64,000 bases of DNA, from the NCBI RefSeq assembly GCF_013003965.1, contig NZ_CP053069.1, positions 1,891,419 through 1,955,418 of the forward strand, in the 5' to 3' direction. Every line of letters begins with the position of its first letter. Position 1 is the stretch's first letter. The stretch is from Usitatibacter rugosus. Lineage in GTDB: Bacteria > Pseudomonadota > Gammaproteobacteria > Burkholderiales > Usitatibacteraceae. The notes beneath the pieces are model-generated. The model did not search any database, was not told the origin of the DNA, and saw nothing but the letters and a program-made list of their open reading frames with translations. Of this stretch, positions 56,361 to 64,000 are shown piece by piece. The translations under genes were made by a program, and so were the position numbers.

Positions 56361-58727
56361 ATGAGAATCAAGATCCTCAGCGCCTCCGTTGCCCTGGCCG
56401 TCCTCGCCCCGGCCGCGTTCGCCGCCAGCGGGACCTTCACGTTCGTCACCGGCGACGTGAGCCTCACCAAGCGCGACGGCAAGAAAGTCGCCGCCACCCG
56501 CGGCACGGAAGTCGATCCGGGCGACCTGATCGCCACGGGCGGCGCCGGCATGGCGCAGCTCTCGATGATCGACCAGGCGCGCCTGTCGCTGCGGCCCAAT
56601 TCCCAGTTCCGCATCGAGGGCTACCAGACCAACGCCCAGGACACCTCCGGCGCCGTGCTGAACCTCCTGCGCGGCACCCTGCGCACGTTCACCGGCCTCA
56701 TCGCCACCACCAACCGCGACAAGTTCGTGATGAAGACGCGCGTGGCCACGGTGGGCATCCGCGGCTCCGGCAACATCCTCTACGCCTGCTCGATGGCCGA
56801 CGGCGATTGCGACGAGAGCGTGGCCGACAAGGATGCCAAGGGCGACATCACGGTGAACCACACGATCGAGGGCAGCCACTCGATCACCAACTTCGTGGCG
56901 GGCGATCCCAACATGCCGCCGCAGCAGGGTGGGCCGACGACGCTGATCACCGGCCCCGGGCAGACGGTGCTGGTGCAAGGCAGCCAGCCGCCGAAATTCA
57001 TCCCGACGCCGAGCTTCGTCTCCGATACGGCTTCCAATCCGTCGAATTCCAAGGCCGGCCCGGCCCCGGGCGCGGGCGGCGGCGATACCCGCAACTTCGC
57101 CCCCGGCGACAACCAGCAGCTGCCCCCGCAGCAGCAGGGCACCGGCAACACGCCCGTGGGCAACAACGGCCTGGGCTTCGTCACGATCGACGCGTCCAGC
57201 AACATCCTGTCGGATCCGCAGAACCTGCGCGACATCATCATCGCCACCAGCGGCCCGTTCCTCGGCCAGTCGCCCGCGGCGGATGTCACGCTCGAGGGCG
57301 CGGCGCTCCGCGGCTACTCCATGTACGCGCCGACGGGGAACCTCCGCCCGGCCATCAGCGGCGGCAACGTCGCGGAGACCACCAGCGTCTCGGTGGGCGG
57401 CGGCGGATCCGTCGTGCTCGGCCGCTATACCGGTTCCTCGCTCGGCTTCAACGGGCCCGGCTCGGGTGGCCCGGTGCTCGGCAGCGTGCACTGGATCTAC
57501 GGACCGTCCGGCTATCCCCCGTACCTCTCGGATGTCCTGACCGGCACGGCCACGTACACCCTGGTCGCCAACACGTCGCCCACGAACCAGGCCAATACGA
57601 CCGGCACGCTGGGCTCGGCCACGCTCGCCGTGAACTTCACCAACCGCACGCTGAACCTGGGGCTGTCGGTGCTGATCCCGGCCACCAGCGGCAACACCGG
57701 CGGCTCGTGGAATCTCACGGCCAACGCCGTGCCGTTCAGCCTGAACCAGTTCTTCGCCTCGACCAGCGGCCTGCTCACGATCGTGAATGGCGCCGGCATC
57801 TCGTCGCGCACCAACGGCAGCCTGAGCGGGTCGGTGGAGGGCAGCCTCGTGGGCAACAGCCTGCAGGCCGCGATCCTGGGCTACGGGATCAGCGACCTCA
57901 CGGCCGCGAACGCGAACAACAACAACCTCGTCACCGGCGTCGCCGCCTTCACGGGCCCGGCGCAGGACGGCGCCGCACCGTATCGCGAAGGCCGCATCTC
58001 GGATGCCGAAGGCCTCCTCGCCGGCTCCGATTTCTCGCGCAACTACTCGACCACGAACCGCCCCGACGAAGTCACGGCCGGCCCGAACGGCGCGATCACC
58101 GCCTTCGTGGCGCCCGCGGCCAACATCGGCAACCGCGCGAGCTACGCGATCGGCACCGCGCAGGTCGTGCAGTCCGGCTTCGATGCGGAAACCGGCATGG
58201 TGTGGGGACGTTGGGGCAACGGCGTGGCGCAGGTCTCGAGCGGCAGCACCTCGCGCAACATCGACCTCAACCAGCAGAGCCTCCACTACATCTTCGCGGG
58301 CGCGCAGCAGGGCCCGGTCGCGCTGCCGGCCACCGGCACGGCGACGTACGACGTGGTCGGCTCCACGCTGCCCACCGACAGGGGCGGCCACGTGGGCGTG
58401 CTGGGCAGCGCCACGCTCGACGCGAACTTCACCAACCGCACCGTCTCCTCGACGGTGAACGTCACGATCAACAACCAGACGTGGATCGGCTCCGCGCCCA
58501 GCATGCCGATCTATCGCGACCAGTACTTCTCGGCCACGACGGGTAACAGCATTCCGGGTTCGGTGAACATCTCGCCGCTCACGATCTCGTGCTCGCCCAG
58601 CTGCCCGCAGAATCCGTCCGGCAGCTTCGACGGCTTCTTCACCGGCCGCAACGGCCAGCGCGCGGGGATGATGTACAACATGGGCGGCGTGAACGGCGCC
58701 ATCGCCTTCGGTCGCCGCGGCGGCTAG
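56361..58727 (+). CDS. Exported FecR-domain protein with two TbpB-like barrel repeats
   Basis: 788 residues. Sec signal MRIKILSASVALAVLAPAAFA without a lipobox Cys. A FecR-type domain (about 25-150: FVTGDVSLTKRDGKKVAATRG, RLSLRPNSQFRIEGY) is followed by a disulfide-capable loop (ACSMADGDCDE) and a Pro/Gly/Gln linker (about 200-270). The C-terminal half contains two related units, each with a GTATY strand, GSATLAVNFTNRTLN or GSATLDANFTNRTVS, and a QFFA/QYFSATTG-like end; this resembles the TbpB-type beta-barrel of Slam substrates. FecR domains usually sense at the periplasm, so the combination is unusual. Co-transcription with the TPR/barrel protein suggests it is that protein's cargo. A terminator follows 23 bases after the stop. 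Confidence 0.8.
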   Translation: MRIKILSASVALAVLAPAAFAASGTFTFVTGDVSLTKRDGKKVAATRGTEVDPGDLIATGGAGMAQLSMIDQARLSLRPNSQFRIEGYQTNAQDTSGAVLNLLRGTLRTFTGLIATTNRDKFVMKTRVATVGIRGSGNILYACSMADGDCDESVADKDAKGDITVNHTIEGSHSITNFVAGDPNMPPQQGGPTTLITGPGQTVLVQGSQPPKFIPTPSFVSDTASNPSNSKAGPAPGAGGGDTRNFAPGDNQQLPPQQQGTGNTPVGNNGLGFVTIDASSNILSDPQNLRDIIIATSGPFLGQSPAADVTLEGAALRGYSMYAPTGNLRPAISGGNVAETTSVSVGGGGSVVLGRYTGSSLGFNGPGSGGPVLGSVHWIYGPSGYPPYLSDVLTGTATYTLVANTSPTNQANTTGTLGSATLAVNFTNRTLNLGLSVLIPATSGNTGGSWNLTANAVPFSLNQFFASTSGLLTIVNGAGISSRTNGSLSGSVEGSLVGNSLQAAILGYGISDLTAANANNNNLVTGVAAFTGPAQDGAAPYREGRISDAEGLLAGSDFSRNYSTTNRPDEVTAGPNGAITAFVAPAANIGNRASYAIGTAQVVQSGFDAETGMVWGRWGNGVAQVSSGSTSRNIDLNQQSLHYIFAGAQQGPVALPATGTATYDVVGSTLPTDRGGHVGVLGSATLDANFTNRTVSSTVNVTINNQTWIGSAPSMPIYRDQYFSATTGNSIPGSVNISPLTISCSPSCPQNPSGSFDGFFTGRNGQRAGMMYNMGGVNGAIAFGRRGG

Positions 58728-58750
58728 CCGCGCTGCACGGAGTTCGCGAA

Positions 58751-58778
58751 ACGGGTGTCCGGGAAACCGGACACCCGT
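58751..58778 (+). terminator. Rho-independent terminator after the FecR gene
   Basis: ACGGGTGTCCGG (58751-58762), loop GAAA, CCGGACACCCGT (58767-58778) form a perfect 12-bp stem followed by TGTCTTTT. Confidence 0.92.
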
Positions 58779-58819
58779 TGTCTTTTGCGCGGTGCAGCAG
58801 CGATTGTTGGCCGCTTTCC

Positions 58820-58849
58820 TTGCTGGCCGCTGAGACGGCGGGTTAGCAT
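58820..58849 (+). promoter_or_regulatory. Candidate promoter of the liv cluster
   Basis: TTGCTG (58820-58825), 18 bp, TAGCAT (58844-58849), 38 bases before the livG GTG start. It lies between the FecR terminator and livG; moderate matches only. Confidence 0.4.
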
Positions 58850-58887
58850 TCCCGACTTCCTCCAAGAGCGCGTCCGGATTTCCAGAA

Positions 58888-59646
58888 GTGACCGACGAGA
58901 CCCTCCTCGAAACACGCGGACTCACCAAGGAGTTCAAGGGCTTTGTCGCCGTGGACAACGTGGACCTCCGCGTGAAGCGCGGCACCATCCACGCGCTGAT
59001 CGGCCCCAACGGAGCCGGCAAGACGACGGTCTTCAACCTGCTCACCAAGTTCCTGCCGCCCACGCGCGGCACGATCCACTACAAGGGCAGCGACATCACG
59101 CGTGACAACCCCGCGGATGTGGCGCGCCGCGGCGTGATCCGCTCGTTCCAGATCTCGGCGGTGTTCCCCAACCTCTCGGTGCTGGAGAACGTGCGCGTGG
59201 CGCTCCAGCGGAAGTCGACCGGTTCGCAGTTCGCGTTCTGGAAGTCGGACAAGACGCTCGACAAGCTGAACGACGCCGCGCTCGCCATCCTCGATCGCGT
59301 CGGCCTCAAGGATTTCGCGCAGGTCCACGCGGGCGCACTGGCCTACGGGCGCAAACGCACGCTCGAGATCGCGACCACGCTCGCGATGGATCCCGAAATG
59401 ATGCTGCTGGACGAGCCCACGGCCGGCATGGGCCACGAGGACGTCGACCGAGTGAGGGACCTCATCAAGGAAGTCGCGAAGGGCCGCACCGTCCTCATGG
59501 TCGAGCACAACATGAGCGTGGTCTCCGGCATCTGCGACATCATCACGGTGCTGCAGCGCGGGGCGATCCTCGCCGAGGGCCCGTACGCGGAGGTCGCGAG
59601 GAATCCGCAGGTGATCGAGGCGTACATGGGGACGACGCATGCCTGA
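58888..59646 (+). CDS. livG: Branched-chain-type ABC transporter ATPase LivG
   Basis: 252 residues starting at GTG. Walker A is GPNGAGKTT (about residue 40), the signature region is LAYGRKRTLEIA (in place of LSYGxQR), and Walker B is MMLLDEPTAGMGHED. One of two ATPases of a HAAT-type importer. It overlaps livF by 8 bases. The downstream acyl-CoA synthetase suggests the imported substrate is a carboxylic acid rather than an amino acid. Confidence 0.92.
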   Translation: MTDETLLETRGLTKEFKGFVAVDNVDLRVKRGTIHALIGPNGAGKTTVFNLLTKFLPPTRGTIHYKGSDITRDNPADVARRGVIRSFQISAVFPNLSVLENVRVALQRKSTGSQFAFWKSDKTLDKLNDAALAILDRVGLKDFAQVHAGALAYGRKRTLEIATTLAMDPEMMLLDEPTAGMGHEDVDRVRDLIKEVAKGRTVLMVEHNMSVVSGICDIITVLQRGAILAEGPYAEVARNPQVIEAYMGTTHA

Positions 59647-60346
59647 GGCCGTCCTCAAAGTCTCCGGCCTGCAAGCCTGGTACGGCGAATCGCACGTGCT
59701 GCACGGCGTGGACTTCGCGGTGAACAAGGGCGAGGTCGTGACACTCCTCGGCCGCAACGGTGCCGGCCGCACTTCCACGCTGCGCTCGATCATGGGCCTC
59801 GTCGGCCGGCGCAGCGGCTCCATCGTCGTGAACGGCGTCGAGACCGTGGCCATGAGCACGCACCGCATCGCGCACCTGGGCATCGGCTACTGCCCCGAGG
59901 AGCGCGCGATCTTCTCCAGCCTCTCCGTCGAGGAGAACCTCACGCTGCCGCCGAAGGTGGGCGAGGGCGGCATGAGCATCGAGGAGATCTACGAGATGTT
60001 CCCGAACCTGCGCGAGCGCCGCAAGACCGCGCAGGGCACCAAGCTCTCCGGCGGCGAGCAGCAGATGCTCGCGATGGCGAGGATCCTGCGCACCGGAGCG
60101 CATTTGCTGCTGCTCGACGAGATCACCGAAGGCCTCGCGCCCGTGATCGTGCAGGCGATCGGCCGCGTGATCGTGAAGCTCAAGGAGCGCGGCTTCACGA
60201 TCGTGCTGGTCGAGCAGAATTTCCGGTTCGCCGCTCCGCTCGCGGACCGTCATTACGTGATGGAGCATGGGAGAATCGCCGAGTCATTCCCGGCCTCCGA
60301 GCTCGAAGCGAAGACAGGCTTGCTGCACGAGTACCTGGGTGTCTAG
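59639..60346 (+). CDS. livF: Branched-chain-type ABC transporter ATPase LivF with Arg in Walker A
   Basis: 235 residues, second ATPase. The Walker A reads GRNGAGRTS, so Arg44 occupies the position of the catalytic Lys. LSGGEQQMLAMARIL is intact and Walker B is LLLLDEITEGLAP. Similar Arg variants occur among LivF-like proteins. If this site hydrolyses ATP poorly, transport would depend mainly on LivG. Confidence 0.92.
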   Translation: MPEAVLKVSGLQAWYGESHVLHGVDFAVNKGEVVTLLGRNGAGRTSTLRSIMGLVGRRSGSIVVNGVETVAMSTHRIAHLGIGYCPEERAIFSSLSVEENLTLPPKVGEGGMSIEEIYEMFPNLRERRKTAQGTKLSGGEQQMLAMARILRTGAHLLLLDEITEGLAPVIVQAIGRVIVKLKERGFTIVLVEQNFRFAAPLADRHYVMEHGRIAESFPASELEAKTGLLHEYLGV

Positions 60347-60367
60347 AAAACCACAGAGGAGACGCAA

Positions 60368-61645
60368 ATGAAATTCCCGATGAAGACCCTCGCCGTCGCC
60401 GCCGCGTTCGCATTCGCGGCCGGTGCGTATGCGCAGGCGAAGAAGGACGAGAAGAAGGCGGAGCCCGCCAAGCCCGCCGCGGATGCGAAGAAGGACGAGT
60501 CGCAGATCTCCGGCGGCATCGTGAAGATCGGCGTGCTGAACGACCAGTCGAGCCTGTACGCGGACCTGGGCGGCCAGGGCTCCGTCGTCGCGGTGAAGAT
60601 GGCGATCGCCGACTTCAAGGCGAAGGAGAAGGGCCTCAACGTCGAGGTGATCTTCGCCGACCACCAGAACAAGCCCGACGTCGGCAGCCAGATCGCCAGC
60701 AAGTGGATCGACGCCGAAGGCGTGGACATGATCATCGACACGCCGAACTCCGGCGTTGCGCTGGCCGTGAACCAGGTCGTGCGCGACAAGAAGAAGGTCT
60801 TCATCAACTCCGGCGCCGCGAGCTCGGATCTCACGGGCGCCAAGTGCTCGCCGAACACGGTGCACTGGACGTACGACACGTGGATGCTCGCCAACGGCAC
60901 CGGCAGCGCGATCGTGAAGCGCGGCGGCGACACGTGGTTCTTCCTCACGGCGGACTACGCCTTCGGCCACGCGCTCGAGCGCGACACCGAGGCCGTGGTG
61001 CTGAAGGCCGGCGGCAAGGTGGTGGGCAAGGTGCGCCATCCGCTGAACACGCAGGACTTCTCGTCGTTCCTGCTGCAGGCGCAGTCGTCGAAGGCCAAGA
61101 TCGTGGGCCTCGCGAACGCCGGCGGCGACACGTCCAACTCGATCAAGCAGGCGGCCGAGTTCGGCATCGTGAAGGGCGGCCAGAACCTCGCGGGCCTGCT
61201 CGTGTTCCTGACGGACGTGCATGCGCTGGGCCTCGACAAGGCGCAGGGCCTGATCCTCACCAACACGTTCTACTGGGACCAGAACGACGCGTCCCGCGCG
61301 TTCACGAAGCGCTTCGCGGCGGCCAACGGCGGCAAGTACCCGACGATGGTCCACGCGGGCGTCTACGCGGGCACGCTGCACTACCTGAAGGCCGTGGCGG
61401 CGCTGAAGAGCGATGACGGCACGGAAGTCGTGGCGCAGATGAAGAAGATGCCCACGGACGATCCGCTGTTCGGCAAGGGCACGATCCGCGTCGACGGCCG
61501 CAAGATCCACCAGGCCTACCTGATGGAAGTGAAGAAGCCGAGCGAGTCGAAGGGACCGTACGACTACTACAAGGTCCTCGCGACGATCCCGGCCGACCAG
61601 GCTTTCCGTCCCCTCAAGGACGGCGGCTGCGAGCTGGTGAAGTAA
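60368..61645 (+). CDS. ABC transporter periplasmic substrate-binding protein (LivK-like)
   Basis: 425 residues, longer than classical LivK (about 370). Sec signal to AGAYA, then an unusual charged linker rich in Lys, Ala and Pro (residues about 24-45: KKDEKKAEPAKPAADAKKDE) before the binding fold starts with GGIVKIGVLNDQSSLYADLG. LNVEVIFADHQNKPDVGSQI, INSGAASSDLTG, TADYAFGHALERD and the final QAFRPLKDGGCELVK follow. AGAGGAG lies 7 bases upstream. The extended N-terminal tether may hold the domain away from the membrane. The ligand is unknown; relatives bind aromatic or aliphatic acids. Confidence 0.9.
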   Translation: MKFPMKTLAVAAAFAFAAGAYAQAKKDEKKAEPAKPAADAKKDESQISGGIVKIGVLNDQSSLYADLGGQGSVVAVKMAIADFKAKEKGLNVEVIFADHQNKPDVGSQIASKWIDAEGVDMIIDTPNSGVALAVNQVVRDKKKVFINSGAASSDLTGAKCSPNTVHWTYDTWMLANGTGSAIVKRGGDTWFFLTADYAFGHALERDTEAVVLKAGGKVVGKVRHPLNTQDFSSFLLQAQSSKAKIVGLANAGGDTSNSIKQAAEFGIVKGGQNLAGLLVFLTDVHALGLDKAQGLILTNTFYWDQNDASRAFTKRFAAANGGKYPTMVHAGVYAGTLHYLKAVAALKSDDGTEVVAQMKKMPTDDPLFGKGTIRVDGRKIHQAYLMEVKKPSESKGPYDYYKVLATIPADQAFRPLKDGGCELVK

Positions 61646-61661
61646 GGCTGCTCGTCTGGGT

Positions 61662-61690
61662 GAGCGGCGCCGGCTTGCCGGCGTCCGCTC
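61662..61690. promoter_or_regulatory. Hairpin between the binding-protein and permease genes
   Basis: GAGCGG-C-GCCGGC, loop TT, GCCGGC-GT-CCGCTC, no T tract. Such hairpins in liv operons often protect the abundant binding-protein mRNA 3' end from exonucleases. Confidence 0.6.
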
Positions 61691-61722
61691 CAACCCGGAT
61701 CTCGGTGTAGAACGAAGCGACC

Positions 61723-62607
61723 ATGTCTGAAATTTTCGGGATTCCGATCAATGCATTCATGGGTCAACTCCTCATCGGGTTGATCAACGGGTCGTTCTAC
61801 GCCCTCCTTTCGCTGGGGCTCGCGGTGATCTTCGGGCTCCTCAACATCATCAACTTCACGCACGGCGCCCAGTACATGATGGGTGCCTTCGCGGCGTACT
61901 TCCTGCTGAACAAGCTCGGCATGAACTACTGGTGGGCGCTGGTGGTGGCGCCGCTCGCGGTCGGCGCCACGGGCGTGGTGATCGAGCGCTTCATGCTCTC
62001 GAAGCTCTACAAGCTGGACCACCTCTACGGGCTGCTGCTCACGTTCGGCCTGGCCCTCATCATCGAGGGCGTGTTCCGCAACGAGTTCGGCTCCGCGGGC
62101 CTGCCGTACTCGATGCCCTCGGCGCTCGAGGGTGGCCACAACCTCGGCTTCATGTTCCTGCCGAACTACCGCGCCTGGGTGATCGGCGCCTCGCTCGTGG
62201 TCTGCATCGGCACGTGGCTGCTGATCGAGAAGACCAAGCTGGGCGCGTACCTGCGCGCCGCCACCGAGAACCCGAAGATGGTGGAAGCCTTCGGCGTGAA
62301 CGTGCCGCGCATGATCACGCTCACCTACGGCTTCGGCGTGGGCCTGGCCGCACTGGCCGGCGTGTTCGCCGCGCCCATCTACCAGGTGAGCCCGCAGATG
62401 GGCTCGTCGCTCATCATCGTGGTGTTCGCGGTCGTCGTGATCGGCGGCATGGGCTCCATCCTGGGCGCCGTCATCACCGGCTTCGGCCTGGGTGTCATCG
62501 AGGGCCTCACGAAGGTGTTCTATCCGGAAGCCTCCAACACCGTGATCTTCGTGATCATGGCGATCGTCCTCATGATCCGGCCGCAGGGCCTGTTCGGGCA
62601 GCGCTGA
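61723..62607 (+). CDS. livH: Branched-chain-type ABC transporter permease LivH
   Basis: 294 residues with about eight hydrophobic helices. GLINGSFYALLSLGLAVIFG and NIINFTHGAQYMMGAF in the first third are LivH landmarks, and LRAATENPKMVEAFGVN is the coupling-helix region facing the ATPases. It ends 1 base before livM. Confidence 0.93.
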   Translation: MSEIFGIPINAFMGQLLIGLINGSFYALLSLGLAVIFGLLNIINFTHGAQYMMGAFAAYFLLNKLGMNYWWALVVAPLAVGATGVVIERFMLSKLYKLDHLYGLLLTFGLALIIEGVFRNEFGSAGLPYSMPSALEGGHNLGFMFLPNYRAWVIGASLVVCIGTWLLIEKTKLGAYLRAATENPKMVEAFGVNVPRMITLTYGFGVGLAALAGVFAAPIYQVSPQMGSSLIIVVFAVVVIGGMGSILGAVITGFGLGVIEGLTKVFYPEASNTVIFVIMAIVLMIRPQGLFGQR

Positions 62608-62608
62608 C

Positions 62609-63715
62609 ATGGCCGATCCGACGATCGATCCGCTGGCCGCCCGCGACGTCGAGTTCGAGGCGAAGTTCTTCCGCTACGGCTTCATCGTGGTGATGGCGTT
62701 CTTCCTCGTCGCCCCGATGTTCATCTACCCCGTGTTCCTGATGAAGGTGCTGTGCTTCGCGCTCTTCGCGTGCGCCTTCAACCTGCTGATCGGCTACGGG
62801 GGCCTGCTGTCGTTCGGCCACGCGATGTTCTTCGGGATGGCGGGCTACCTCTCCGCGCATTTCGCGAAAGTAGGCCTGCACGTCGAGCAGGTGACGATCT
62901 TCAAGCATGTCATCACCGTGGGGCTCCACATTCCCCCGTTCGCCACCGAGCTGGCGATCCTGGCCGCAACGGCCGTGACGGCGCTGTTGGGCGCGCTGGT
63001 CGGGTTGCTCGCCATTCGGCGACAGGGCATCTACTTCGCGATGATCACGCTGGCGCTCGCCCAGATGATCTTCTTCTACTGCCTCCAGGCGCCGTTCACG
63101 GGGGGCGAGGACGGCATCCAGTCGGTGCCGCGCGGCACGCTGCTGGGGATGGTGGACCTCACCAACAACTTCGCGATGTACTACTTCGTGCTCGCGATCT
63201 TCACCGCGGGGTTCCTCCTCATCGTGCGCACGATCCATTCGCCCTTCGGCCAGGTGCTGAAGGCGATCAAGGAGAACGAGCCGCGCGCGATCTCCCTGGG
63301 CTATCGCACCGAGCGCTACAAATTCCTCGCCTTCGTGCTGTCCGCGGGTCTCGCGGGCCTCGCGGGCGCCACCAAGGCCATCGTCTTCCAGCTGGCCTCG
63401 CTCACGGACGTGCACTGGTCGATGTCGGGCGAGGTCGTGCTGATGACGCTGCTGGGCGGCATGGGCACGGTGTTCGGGCCGATCGCCGGCGCCTTCGTGA
63501 TCATGGCGATGGAGAATTACCTCTCCGACCTTGGCGCCTGGGTGACGATCACGCAGGGCATCGTCTTCGTGATCTGCGTGCTCGCGTTCCGCCGCGGCAT
63601 CGTGGGCGAGCTGGAGGCGCTGCTCAAGCGCAAGCTCACTTTCCGGCAGCTGATGTTCGAGATCTTCGCGTTCCGCCACCACAAGCGGGCCAAAGAAAAA
63701 CGCGGTGGACCGTAA
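62609..63715 (+). CDS. livM: Branched-chain-type ABC transporter permease LivM
   Basis: 368 residues with about nine helices. FNLLIGYGGLLSFGHAMFFG is the LivM landmark, the coupling helix is KAIKENEPRAISLGYRTERYK, and the final pore segment is LLGGMGTVFGPIAGAF. It overlaps the next gene by 11 bases. Confidence 0.93.
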   Translation: MADPTIDPLAARDVEFEAKFFRYGFIVVMAFFLVAPMFIYPVFLMKVLCFALFACAFNLLIGYGGLLSFGHAMFFGMAGYLSAHFAKVGLHVEQVTIFKHVITVGLHIPPFATELAILAATAVTALLGALVGLLAIRRQGIYFAMITLALAQMIFFYCLQAPFTGGEDGIQSVPRGTLLGMVDLTNNFAMYYFVLAIFTAGFLLIVRTIHSPFGQVLKAIKENEPRAISLGYRTERYKFLAFVLSAGLAGLAGATKAIVFQLASLTDVHWSMSGEVVLMTLLGGMGTVFGPIAGAFVIMAMENYLSDLGAWVTITQGIVFVICVLAFRRGIVGELEALLKRKLTFRQLMFEIFAFRHHKRAKEKRGGP

Positions 63716-64000
63716 CTGCGCGAATTTCGCGCCGCTCAGCCCCGTCGCCTTTCTCCGCCGCTCGGCGGAGGTCTATCCGCAGAAGACGGCCGTCGTGCAT
63801 GGCGATGCCCGATACACCTACGCGCAGCTTGCCGAGCGCGTCTCGCGCTTCGCTTCGGCGCTCGCGAAGCGCGGCGTCCGGCGCGGTGACACGGTCGCCT
63901 TCATGGCCCCCAATGTTCCCGCACTCCTCGAGGCGCACTACGCGGTGCCCGGCCTCGGCGCCGTGCTGAATGCGCTCAACTATCGGTTGGACGCGCGCAC
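63705..64000 (+). CDS. Acyl-CoA synthetase, N-terminal part (cut by window end)
   Basis: GTG at 63705, inside the end of livM. The visible part reads ANFAPLSPVAFLRRSAEVYP, then HGDARYTYAQLAERVSRFAS, ALAKRGVRRGDTVAFMAPNV and GAVLNALNYRLDAR, the N-terminal domain of AMP-dependent ligases. It is clearly related to the ligase at 49772-51412 but in a different position. Overlap with livM implies that the imported substrate of the Liv system is the acid activated here. Confidence 0.8.
   Translation, partial: MDRNCANFAPLSPVAFLRRSAEVYPQKTAVVHGDARYTYAQLAERVSRFASALAKRGVRRGDTVAFMAPNVPALLEAHYAVPGLGAVLNALNYRLDAR

Noticed and set aside
56226-59072. A 948-codon minus-strand open frame opposite the FecR gene and livG
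   Set aside because: It is antisense to clear genes, spans a terminator, and has Arg/Gly/Ala-rich low-complexity composition.
59750-59776. LivF as a pseudogene because of the altered Walker A
   Set aside because: The frame is intact, other ATPase motifs are conserved, and Arg variants are known in LivF-like proteins.

Overview
This window is a high-G+C (roughly two thirds by eye), densely coded chromosomal segment from what is most likely a betaproteobacterium of the Burkholderiales or a related order. The evidence is the gene order sdhCDAB-sdhE-gltA-sucAB ... lpdA-zapE, five Bug-type (TctC-like) tripartite tricarboxylate receptors without membrane partners, a prpBCD methylcitrate operon beside the TCA operon, and dispersed palindromic repeats of beta-proteobacterial style. 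No rRNA, tRNA, CRISPR array, phage or insertion sequence was seen. No stretch longer than about 150 bases lacks a gene or a repeat.

Layout. 1-2168: end of a DUF47 gene, a PiT phosphate transporter, a small periplasmic protein and a PPOX-family flavoprotein. 2246-9882: a divergent tricarboxylate module, with an AcnD-like aconitase, PrpF and a Bug receptor on the minus strand and two tandem Bug receptors plus a signal-less solute-binding-fold protein on the plus strand. 10022-15658: a second module on the minus strand (MFS transporter, two-headed GntR regulator, second aconitase, TctC-like receptor). 15825-26118: a minus-strand operon of CitE-like lyase, MaoC hydratase, second CitE-like lyase, prpB, prpC, a DUF4124 protein, prpD, a lipoprotein and acnA. 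26261-46281: a HutC/GntR regulator, then the oxidative TCA genes sdhCDAB, sdhE, gltA, sucA and sucB, an interruption (small membrane protein, gluzincin, divergent O-GlcNAc-transferase-like protein), then lpdA, zapE, acuI, a Bug receptor and prpE. 46345-49763: a DUF3617 protein and a folate pair (PabB fused to 5-formyl-THF cyclo-ligase, then folD). 49772-54839: acyl-CoA synthetase, alpha/beta hydrolase, PYROXD2-like oxidoreductase, a 42-residue peptide and an enoyl-CoA hydratase. 54974-58727: a TPR/beta-barrel outer-membrane protein next to a FecR/TbpB-barrel-like exported protein, resembling a Slam-substrate pair. 58888-64000: a branched-chain-type ABC importer (livG, F, K, H, M) running into an acyl-CoA synthetase cut by the window end.

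How it fits together. The centre of the window handles acetyl-CoA and propionyl-CoA oxidation. AcuI and PrpE would supply propionyl-CoA. PrpC, PrpD or AcnD/PrpF, AcnA and PrpB would run the methylcitrate cycle to pyruvate and succinate. SdhCDAB, GltA and SucAB-Lpd form the TCA core. A perfect 14-bp palindrome between the methylcitrate operon and the gntR-sdh operon is the obvious candidate for shared control. The aconitase/PrpF/Bug modules to the left look like capture and isomerisation of exogenous tricarboxylates.

The least conventional items are the Slam-like/FecR pair (54974-58727), the PabB-cyclo-ligase fusion (46927-48882), the OGT island inside the 2-oxoglutarate dehydrogenase genes (36159-39762), the two equally spaced operators around the two-headed GntR gene (14427-14489), and two copies of a 44-45-bp-arm inverted repeat (9881-10006 and 15692-15813).
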